Shown here one piece after another: positions 57,055 through 64,000 of a stretch of 64,000 bases of DNA. Origin of the DNA: Streptomyces sp. NBC_00654. Lineage in GTDB: Bacteria > Actinomycetota > Actinomycetes > Streptomycetales > Streptomycetaceae. Each line of letters opens with the position of its first letter. Within the stretch, counting starts at the first letter, position 1. A program made the position numbers and the translations under genes. Below the pieces are notes generated by a model. That model was not told where the DNA came from. It did not search any database and was given only the letters and a program-made list of their open reading frames with translations. Where the stretch lies: contig NZ_JAPEOB010000001.1 of assembly GCF_026341775.1 (NCBI RefSeq), forward strand, positions 3,038,001 to 3,102,000, read 5' to 3'.

Positions 57055-57864
57055 TCAGGGCTTTCTGGCGACTGCCCCGTACATGGCGATGTCGCGGCCG
57101 TCGATGCCGTTCTGTTCCGGTCCGGGCCGCCAGGAGTGGACCTGGGTGACCCCCGGGTCCTGTAGCTCCAGGCCGTCGAAGTGCGAGGTGGCTGTGGCGA
57201 GTTCGCGCAGGACGAAGGGCATGCCTTGCTGGCGGTACTCCTGGGCGACCCGGTTGACCTCCTCTGGCGCGAAGTCTGCGGTGCCGATGGTCATCGCCAG
57301 GTAGCTGCCGGACGGCAGCGGGTCCAGCAGGCGTTGGACCAGGCGCCGGTCGTCCGGGGGCAGGATGAAGTGCATGATGCCGATCACCATGAGGCCGACG
57401 GGCTGGCTCAGGTCGATCAGCTCCTGGAACTCCTGGCTGCCGAGGATGGCGTCGGGGTCGTGCATGTTCGCGTCCACGTAGGCGGTTGCGCCCTCGGGTG
57501 AACTCTGCAGGAGCGCGCGGGCGTGAGCGAGGACGATGGGGTCGTTGTCGACGTAGACCACGTGCGATTCCGGGGCCACCTCCTGCACGATCTCGTGCAG
57601 GTTCGGCGACGTCGGCAGGCCGGTTCCGATGTCGAGGAACTGGCGGATGCCCCGTTCCTCTGCCAGGAAGCGGGCGGCGCGGTGCATGAACCGGCGGTTC
57701 TCCAGCATGTGCACGGGCAGGGCGGGCCAGTGCCGGGCCATGGCGTCGCCCGCTTCCACATCCACCGGGTAATGGTCCTTGCCACCCAGGATGTAGTCGT
57801 ACACCCGGGCGGAGTGGGCCCGTGTGGTTGCCAGCCCGCTCTGACGGTCGTTCGGCGTGTTCAT
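57055..57864 (-). CDS. SAM-dependent methyltransferase (DUF574/Methyltransf_19 type)
   Basis: The 269-aa product has ARVYDYILGGKDHYPVD at the N-terminus, the SAM motif QFLDIGTGLPTSPNLHEIV, VYVDNDPIVLAHARALL and VGLMVIGIMHFI, the pattern of the large Streptomyces-specific family once called DUF574. Substrate unknown; members are numerous per genome and often next to regulators. The phosphatase gene lies upstream on the same strand, 91 bp away. Confidence 0.9.
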   Translation of the reverse strand: MNTPNDRQSGLATTRAHSARVYDYILGGKDHYPVDVEAGDAMARHWPALPVHMLENRRFMHRAARFLAEERGIRQFLDIGTGLPTSPNLHEIVQEVAPESHVVYVDNDPIVLAHARALLQSSPEGATAYVDANMHDPDAILGSQEFQELIDLSQPVGLMVIGIMHFILPPDDRRLVQRLLDPLPSGSYLAMTIGTADFAPEEVNRVAQEYRQQGMPFVLRELATATSHFDGLELQDPGVTQVHSWRPGPEQNGIDGRDIAMYGAVARKP

Positions 57865-57955
57865 ACAGAGCCTCTTTCGTCCGGGGACGGGCCTTCTCGA
57901 CGGTATAGAGGCACTGTTCCGGGCGCAAACGATGAGGTGGTCGATACGGGCGGGG

Positions 57956-59595
57956 TCATGAGTCCGCCGGCCCGGCTTGCAGGGCGATGATGGCGATGTC
58001 GTCCCGGCGGTGGTGGAGAGGCGGCAGAAGGCCGCGGATCACGGAGGGCAGCGGCAGGTTCCGGCGGGCCAGCGCGTCGGAGCGTGTCCGCAGCCGCAGC
58101 AGGTTGTCACCGATGTCCGTGTCCGGCGTCTCCACCAGCCCGTCGGTGTAGAACACCAGGGTGTCGCCCTCCCGCAGGTCTGCGTGGAGGATGGCGCGGG
58201 TGAGGTTGTCAGTGACGCACAGGGGCGGGTCCGGGGCCGTGGGGCCGTGCAGATAGCGCGACGGCGCGTCCGCCGGGATCAGCAGGGGCGGCGGGTGCCC
58301 GGCGTTGGACAGGACGATGTGCCAGCCGCCGGGTGTCTGGCGGCGCAGGACCGCGTGAACCGCCGTGACCATCGATGGACTGTCGAGGGCCTGCACGATG
58401 CGGTCGAGACGGCTCAGGGTGACCGCCGGACTGGCGGCCGGGCCGCTGTCGTACACGAGCCCTCTCAGCATGCTGTTGACCCGTGCCATCGCCATGGCCG
58501 CGTCGAGGTCGTGCCCCGCGATATCGCCGATCGACAGGGCGAGGGCGTCGGCGGAGAGCCGGACGGCGTCGTACCAGTCCCCGCCGACCTCCGCCGCCGA
58601 GTCCGCCGGATGGTAGAGCGCGGTAATCGTGAGACCGTCGATGGACGGCGGCGCCGCCAGGAAGCTCTGCTGCAGCGCAAGCGCCTTGCCACGGATGCTC
58701 TGCAACTCCATCGTCCGGCGCAGCGGCCCACTCATCTGCTGGAAGACGTCCCGCAGCAGCGAGAGGTCGGCCTCGTCCGGGGGCGGGTTGCCCCGGCAGG
58801 TCGCAATCGTCGCCAGAGCGACGGTCCGGCCGTCCACCACCACGGGCACCAACGCCACACCCGTCGCCCCGGCCTCCCGCAGCCACCGCACGGAAACGTC
58901 CGAAAGCCCGTCCCCGGGAGGCCCGTCGGGCGGGAAGACCAACAGCCGGGCCTCCTGGCTCTCGATCGCCCGCTGGGCGACCGGACCCAGCACAAAATCG
59001 GCGTCCAGCGGGGGCAGGGAAGGCAGCCCGGGGGCAAGCCCCACACGCTCCTGCGACGCCGCGGCCGGTACCCCGGAAGGCCGCACACCGGCCTCGACGC
59101 CGTCCACGACACGGAAGATGGCCACCGCATCAGCGAGCTCGGGCACAACAGCCGCCGCCGTCGTCAGAAAAGCCTCCGAAAGATCGCGGGCCGCAGGCAC
59201 CGCCGCCATACGCGCCAGCAACTTCTCCCGCATCCGGCCGCGCCAGTGCTCCTCCGCGTCGGTGGCCGTTCCAACAAACTCCACCTCACCGTCCTCGTCG
59301 ACAACGGGCGCAGCGATGATCTTGACGTGGCGGAAACGGTCGACCGCACCCTGACGATCGTGTCGAGAGGGGACCGCTGCCGCGTGGCCCTGCGCCACGC
59401 CCGCTGGAACCAGTCCCGGTCCTTGGGATGCACGGCATCCAACCACGAGGTGTCAGCGCCGGGAGTCCACAGCTTCTCGGCGATCCCGCCCCCGGACAAC
59501 ACGGTGACGACACCGCCGGGCGACATCACCCACACCGACTGCGGCACGGCCCCCATAAGCGCCTGGTACCGCCTGAGGAGACGCTCCTCGTTCAC
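57956..59595 (-). pseudogene. PAS-GAF-PP2C (SpoIIE-type) phosphatase with a frameshift
   Basis: From GTG 59595 a PAS domain reads NEERLLRRYQALMGAVPQSV ... DTIVRVRS, then near 59335-59350 the frame changes to DRFRHVKIIAAPVVDEDGE and continues through a GAF-like part and a PP2C phosphatase domain (EVGGDWYDAVRL, SIGDIAGHDLDAAMAMA, YTDGLVETPD, HRRDDIAIIAL). The two frames join within one expected PAS domain, so one base has been lost or gained. The second part (start within 59446) could still make phosphatase without the PAS sensor. Family members dephosphorylate anti-anti-sigma factors. Confidence 0.75.
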
Positions 59596-60206
59596 GGCCG
59601 CCCCCTCCGCCGCCGGGCCGACGACCCCGAGGACCAGGCCGACGGCATGGCACCGCCTGCGGCCGTCTCCGATCGCCTCCGCCCGCCCCACTCTCCAGAC
59701 GGCGCCAGTGGATCATCACCACTCATTCTCCGATGATCCCCCGCATCCCGGACATCAGCACACCCAGGCGCTCCGCGCGACCACCGAGCCTCCAGCGGCC
59801 GACGGCACCGCGGTATGTACTGTTCGGACGCAGAGTGCGCTCGCGGGGGCAGGCAGCCGGAAGCGAGGACACACCCCTGAGCACGACCGGGGGGCTCTCT
59901 CGAAAGCCACTGCGTGCGGGCTCTGGGGACACGCCTGACTACGGGGCGCTTCTTTTACCGTGCCTGCCAGACCGACTGCCACCGTCAGGACGCGCGGTGC
60001 CGGACGGGCGTGCGGTCCAGGGAAAGGACGAGCCGACCGAAGGGGGCCTTCTCCTCGTCGTAGCCCGAGACCCGCGGCCACGGAGAGCGCCTCCCACCGC
60101 CCAGCGCTGCGGCGCAGTGTTCCACCAAGATCCTGAGGGCGTCGGGAGGGTGTCTCTATGTCCTTCGTCAAGGATGTGGTGTCTGGTGTGCGGGTGTTTG
60201 GGATGG
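59596..60206. other. 611-bp region without supported gene
   Basis: Open frames exist on both strands because of high GC, but none shows a recognised family or a convincing start. It separates the phosphatase from the IS110 remnant and may include target or remnant IS sequence. Confidence 0.4.
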
Positions 60207-61420
60207 TCATGCGGCGAGGGTGACGGTGGGGCTTCTGGACTCGTAGAAGGTGCCGTCGCGGAGCATGGCGAAGAGGACGCTGATGCGTTGGCGGGCGAGG
60301 CGGAGCAGTGTCTGGGTGTGGGTTTTACCGCGGGCGCGTTGGCGGTCGTAGTAGGTGCGGGAGCGGGGTCGGCGTTCATGCAGGCGAGGGCGGAGAGGAA
60401 CATGGCGCGTTTGAGCTGCCGGTTTCCGCCTCTGGGTGCGTGTTCGCCGTGGATCGAGGTCCCCGAGGATCTGGTGGTGGGGGCGAGGCCGGCGTAGGAG
60501 GCGAGGTGGGCGGCGCTGGGGAAACCGGTGCCGTCGCCGACGGTGACCAGGAGGACGGCTGCGGTCCTGACTCCGACTCTGGGCATCGAGGTCAGGACCG
60601 GGTGAAGAGGGTGGGCCTCCAGCAGGGTGCTGATCTGGGCTTCCAGTGCCCGGCGCTGGTTGTGGACCGCGGCGAGGGAGGCGGCCAGGGACGGGATCAC
60701 GATGTCGAGGGTGCCCGTGCCGGGAACGATGTCGGTCTGCTCGTCGAGAGCGTCGAAGACGTCGTCGATCAGCCGCGCGGCCATGCGCGGGGCTTTCGGT
60801 CGGATGAGTTCGACGAGTCTGCGGCGGCCGGCCTTCCTGAGAGAGGCTGGGGACCCGTATCGCTCGAGGAGCCAGGTGACGGCGGGGTGGTCGAGCCGTG
60901 GGCCCAGGACGCGTTCCAGGGAGGGGTGGAACTGGGTGAGCAGGCCGCGTATCCGGTTGGAGGTGCGGGTCGCCTCGGCCGCGAGGTCCTGGTCGAAGCC
61001 GGTCAGCACCGTGAGCTCGGCGGTGATCTCGTCGGTCAGCTCCAGCGACCGCAGCGTGTGAGGCATCGTCCGGGCCGCGTCCGCGATCACCGCGGCGTCC
61101 TTCGCGTCGGTTTTCGCCTCGCCGGATAGAGATCGGCGATCCGCCGCATCGCGAGTCCGGGCAGGTAGGCGACCTCGCAGCCCGCGTCGCGGGCCACGGT
61201 CAGCGGCAGGGCGCCGATGGACGCGGGCTGGTCCACGATCACCAGGACGGTGCCGAACTTGGTCTTGAGCTTGTCGAAGACGGCCCGCAGCTTGGGTTCG
61301 CTGTTGGGCATCGGCTTGTCGAAGACCTTCTTCCCGGCCGGGGTGAGCCCGTGGCCGTGGTGGGCCGTCCTGCCGACGTCCATCCCGAGGAAGACGCCCA
61401 CGCCTTCGATGTCGAACATC
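60207..61420 (-). mobile_element. IS110-family transposase, decayed
   Basis: From ATG 61420 (MFDIEGVGVFLGMDVGRTAH) the product shows the DEDD-type N-terminal domain, a frameshift near 61120 (YPARR in one frame, GEAKTDAKDAAVIADAARTM in the other), then the Transposase_20 region VLTSMPRVGVRTAAVLL and GLAPTTRSSGTSIHGEHAPR with the conserved Ser. A second frameshift near 60372 leads to SRTYYDRQRARGKTHTQTL and RDGTFYESRSPTVTLAA before the stop at 60207. Two frameshifts indicate a dead element. IS110 elements lack inverted repeats, so ends are not defined. Confidence 0.85.
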
Positions 61421-61718
61421 GCACCCTCTCCAGGGTCGTTGACCATGCCGGCCATGGCGGTGGCACCGTGCTCGCGCATCCACGTTATGCAGACCTGCCG
61501 CCCACGTCTGTGCCCGGCATTGCGCCGGACCGGGCGGTGGCCGGGTCTCTCATCAGCGTCTCCGACGGCACCCCACAGGCCCGGCGACACCACCCCCCCC
61601 CAGGTCATCCGTTCGACAGAGGGGACACAGTCATACCGGGCCCGGAGGCCAGCGGCCCCATTGCAGGACCGCGAAAACCATAACGGGGGGCAGTGCCGGG
61701 GGCCGATGCCATTTGGGA
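61421..61718. other. Intergenic region upstream of IS110 remnant
   Basis: About 300 bp with a C-run (CCCCCCCCC near 61592) and no supported gene. It lies between the IS110 remnant and the putative immunity gene. Confidence 0.4.
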
Positions 61719-62210
61719 TCACCGAGGTTCATCAGTGCCCGCTATGGGCCCCTTACTGCACCAGTCATCGAGAATCCGTACTTTTTCCTCGAAGCGTCGG
61801 TCAGCGAGTGACATGGGAGCACGCAGCGATGCTCGCCCACCGCTCTTGAGAATTATCGATACTTGCCGTACGCCCAGGGTGCTTCGTACTTCGATTCCGT
61901 GGACGTCCTCGCGTGCTATCTGGGAGCGGCGGTCTCCGAGGACGATGAGGACATCCCGAGTGATTGTCACTCCGTAGCGGCGTGACAGCAGAGGAATCAC
62001 CACGGTGGCAATCGCAGCAGCCACAAGGCATTGGATGAGTTCGGTGGGTTGCATCGGTGATGAAGTTGCCGCCGAGGCCGCGTAGACCAGGCCGCTGCCG
62101 ACCAACGTGCCGACAAGGACGGGGAGCGCGATCTGGAGAGTACCCAGCCGGAAAGTGACCTCGGCGCCCGGTGAGCGCGGAACAGCAGGGAGGCCTGGAC
62201 GATTCAGCAT
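61719..62210 (-). CDS. Small membrane protein, putative immunity protein of the RHS toxin
   Basis: The 163-aa product has two hydrophobic segments (LQIALPVLVGTLVGSGLVYA and LVAAAIATVVIPLL, about residues 25-75) followed by a PH-domain-like beta-rich tail (GVTITRDVLIVLGDRRSQI, VRQVSIILKSGGR). It lies directly downstream of the RHS gene on the same strand, the usual place for the immunity gene of a polymorphic toxin. The immunity role is inference from position. Confidence 0.65.
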   Translation of the reverse strand: MLNRPGLPAVPRSPGAEVTFRLGTLQIALPVLVGTLVGSGLVYAASAATSSPMQPTELIQCLVAAAIATVVIPLLSRRYGVTITRDVLIVLGDRRSQIAREDVHGIEVRSTLGVRQVSIILKSGGRASLRAPMSLADRRFEEKVRILDDWCSKGPIAGTDEPR

Positions 62211-62240
62211 GACGCCTTCGATTCAGTGGACAGTTGGGTC

Positions 62241-62275
62241 GGGTGCCGGTGGTGTCGTGGACACCACCGGCACCC
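62241..62275. terminator. Perfect 16-bp hairpin after the RHS gene
   Basis: GGGTGCCGGTGGTGTC (62241-62256) pairs perfectly with 62260-62275 across a GTG loop. It lies between the RHS stop and the downstream membrane-protein start, so that gene may have lower or separate expression. Confidence 0.8.
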
Positions 62276-62306
62276 GTCAAGTCAATGCTGGGAAGTCACC
62301 GACTCG

Positions 62307-64000
62307 CTACTTGCGCTTGCAGTACTTGTTTTTCTTGCTCACGTTGCCGGGACGTGCCCAACCGTAGACTCCGTGGCCCACGGTGGCTCCGAACTTCCAG
62401 GTGAAACAACCTCCCCGCTTGACAGCCGCGTTGATGTTGTTGACTGACCACCAGGTGTAAGCCCAGGCGTAGGCCGTGCATGCCCCGGCAGCCACGGGGT
62501 GTATGAGCTTGGAGCACATGTACGCCTCGGCGACGGCTGCGCCCGCAGCCCCCATGGTGCTGATGTCGTCCTTGAGGATCTCCGTGTGGTAACGGGTGAC
62601 GTAGAACTTGCACCAGAAGGAGTACCCCCTCCAGCCCCAATCGGTGCCGCACTTGCGCACCCAGCGTCGCTGCCCGTTGAGGTCGTAGCTGTTGACCGGA
62701 TCCTGGTTGACGTAGTCGTAGGCCGTCGCCGAGCCGCCGTACACGGGGTCCGACTGCAGGAATCGTCCGGTCGACGGGTTATACAGGCGTACGCCCATCA
62801 GCACGTCGCCCGTCACCGTCTCCGTGGAACGCTGCTTGCTGCCAAGCCATCCGTAGCGGGCGGATGATTGTCCAGTGCGAGGATTACCGAATTCATCGTG
62901 GTCGAGCGCTACCGACGCCTTCGTGGTGTCCAGTGGCAGCAGCAAGGCAACGTCACCGTGGATGGTGCTCAGCTGTAGAACTGTGTCACCCGTCTTGCTC
63001 GTGGTGGCACCGAGGCTGCCTGTGGCGGAGGTGACGTTGCGAGTGACGGCTCCGGTGACGGTGTCCTCGACGATCCATCGAGGGCTGTCGCCGTCGTCAC
63101 CGTAATGGTTCACCTTTGCGGCGGTCTGGGTCCAGCTTGTGCCGCTACCGGTCTCGACCTTCCAGGACCGCAGTCTCTGTGCGGCGTCAAGCTGCCACGT
63201 CTGTCGCTTGGTGCCGGCGGACTGCTGGTGGATCAGGTCGTTAACGTAGTAGCTGAGCGTGCTACCGGGCTCTGCTGTGGTGCGGCCCAACGCGTCGTAG
63301 GTGTACCCGGTGTCGACAAGGCGGTCAGCGCTGTCGTAGGTGTGGTTGGCTGCAGTGCCTCCAGAAGTCGGGCAGTCGGCGCCGGGGCCAGCGACTGCAG
63401 TGGTCAGAGACTTGCGGTTGCTGCGGGTGTCGTAGGCGTAGCTGCGTCGGGTGCAAATGGTGTCGGTTGTGTCTTGCACAGTGCTGAGCCGGCCCGCGTT
63501 GTCGTAGGCGTAGGTCTGGTCGGACCAACCAGCATGTGAGGTGACCTGGCCGTGCACGGATTCGGTCACGTTGTCGGAGTAGACGAGGGCCGAGTCGCTG
63601 TCCCGCGTGTACGTCCGCTCGACCAGGGCACCGGTGGTGTCCCGGCCTTGGGTGAGTGTGTACCCGCCGGGCAGTGTTTCGCTGCTGACGCTGCCGTCCG
63701 AGTCGTAGGTGGCCTGGAAGCTTCCAGCTATCGAGTCGGTGACCTTGGAGGTGAGTCCTCGCGGGTCGGTGTTCGTGTCGTAGGTGTAGGCAGTGGTGGA
63801 GGGGGCGCCATCGGTGACCTTGACGGGCCGATCGAGCAGGTCGTACTCGATGGTTGTGGTGCCGTTGTCTGCGTCGGTGTAGGAGACCTGTCGGCCGAGT
63901 TGGTCGTACTTCCTGAAGATGGTGCCCCCGGTCATCGACACGGTCTTGACCGGCTTGCCGGAAGTGGAGTCGTACTCGGTCGTTGTCTCTGGCAGGGCCT
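62307..64000 (-). CDS. RHS repeat polymorphic toxin, C-terminal part
   Basis: The frame is open to the right edge of the window, so the N-terminus is missing; about 564 codons are visible. It has many YD repeats (TIEYDLLDRPVKVTDG, YAYDNAGRLSTV, GYTYDALGRT) and the RHS core end VRLYNPSTGRFLQSDPVYGG ... AYDYVNQDPVNSYDLNG. After this cleavage-type boundary comes a ~125-residue variable tail from QRRWVRKCGTDWGWRG to KKNKYCKRK, with six Cys, a Trp-rich hydrophobic middle (TAYAWAYTWWSVNNINAA) and a basic end. I recognise no toxin family for the tail. A hairpin and the putative immunity gene follow. Confidence 0.88.
   Translation of the reverse strand, partial: ALPETTTEYDSTSGKPVKTVSMTGGTIFRKYDQLGRQVSYTDADNGTTTIEYDLLDRPVKVTDGAPSTTAYTYDTNTDPRGLTSKVTDSIAGSFQATYDSDGSVSSETLPGGYTLTQGRDTTGALVERTYTRDSDSALVYSDNVTESVHGQVTSHAGWSDQTYAYDNAGRLSTVQDTTDTICTRRSYAYDTRSNRKSLTTAVAGPGADCPTSGGTAANHTYDSADRLVDTGYTYDALGRTTAEPGSTLSYYVNDLIHQQSAGTKRQTWQLDAAQRLRSWKVETGSGTSWTQTAAKVNHYGDDGDSPRWIVEDTVTGAVTRNVTSATGSLGATTSKTGDTVLQLSTIHGDVALLLPLDTTKASVALDHDEFGNPRTGQSSARYGWLGSKQRSTETVTGDVLMGVRLYNPSTGRFLQSDPVYGGSATAYDYVNQDPVNSYDLNGQRRWVRKCGTDWGWRGYSFWCKFYVTRYHTEILKDDISTMGAAGAAVAEAYMCSKLIHPVAAGACTAYAWAYTWWSVNNINAAVKRGGCFTWKFGATVGHGVYGWARPGNVSKKNKYCKRK

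Noticed and set aside
59755..60210. 151-codon minus-strand frame between the phosphatase and IS110 remnant
   Set aside because: Its composition is that of random GC-rich DNA and it shows no motif.

Overview
The window looks like a piece of a Streptomyces (or very close actinomycete) chromosome. It is very GC-rich, uses many GTG and one probable TTG start, has long gene overlaps of the ATGA/GTGA type, and carries families typical of Streptomyces: an ethylmalonyl-CoA operon, SpoIIE/PP2C phosphatases, a Tap-like telomere protein remnant and many intergenic short tandem repeats. No rRNA, tRNA or CRISPR array was recognised.

Bases 1 to about 48,416 read as ordinary core or conserved accessory chromosome. 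In order: the end of a glutamine synthetase-family gene; electron transfer flavoprotein genes etfB-etfA with a divergent TetR regulator and a Zn-ribbon protein; a DJ-1/PfpI protein; a five-gene oligopeptide ABC transporter followed by a gamma-glutamyltransferase; an inositol-phosphatase-like enzyme, a phytoene-desaturase-like oxidoreductase and a macro-domain protein; an Ada/AlkA fusion and an Ogt methyltransferase (alkylation repair); a TMEM165/GDT1 manganese exporter behind a clear yybP-ykoY riboswitch; a [2Fe-2S] protein, a secreted protein, a Nudix hydrolase, glycerate kinase and a PucR-like regulator; a livFGHMJ transporter; a DHA2 efflux pump with a divergent MarR regulator; a PIG-L deacetylase behind a DasR-like site; and pssA/psd phospholipid genes. 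These are followed by the operon ccr-ecm-mcl-maoC-acyl-CoA dehydrogenase of the ethylmalonyl-CoA pathway, a second TetR, a tandem-duplicated 3-hydroxybutyryl-CoA dehydrogenase, a HEAT-repeat protein and a secreted Tap-like hydrolase.

The strongest regulatory signal is a pair of 13-bp palindromes (consensus GGCACTCAGTGCC, 22-23 bp apart) found at three places: between etfB and tetR, upstream of the Zn-ribbon gene, and upstream of ccr. It ties the ETF genes to the ethylmalonyl-CoA operon although they lie 38 kb apart. Two TetR paralogues with nearly identical recognition helices flank this regulon.

From about 48,416 onward the sequence changes character. A radical-SAM gene is cut exactly after the first cysteine of its cluster motif and is fused, through an 11-bp shared sequence, to a frame-shifted tap (telomere-associated protein) remnant, which in turn runs into a truncated IS transposase. 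Beyond this scar lies a mobile-type region. It holds a three-gene unit (radical SAM protein, 136-aa protein, and a ~1,319-aa nuclease-like/STAND NTPase interrupted at a C8 tract) that resembles an Avs-type anti-phage defence locus and is the best candidate for an undescribed system. It also holds a DUF4238 protein, decayed small genes, an SAM-dependent methyltransferase, a frame-shifted PAS-PP2C phosphatase, a decayed IS110 element, and an RHS polymorphic toxin with a putative membrane immunity protein that runs off the right edge.
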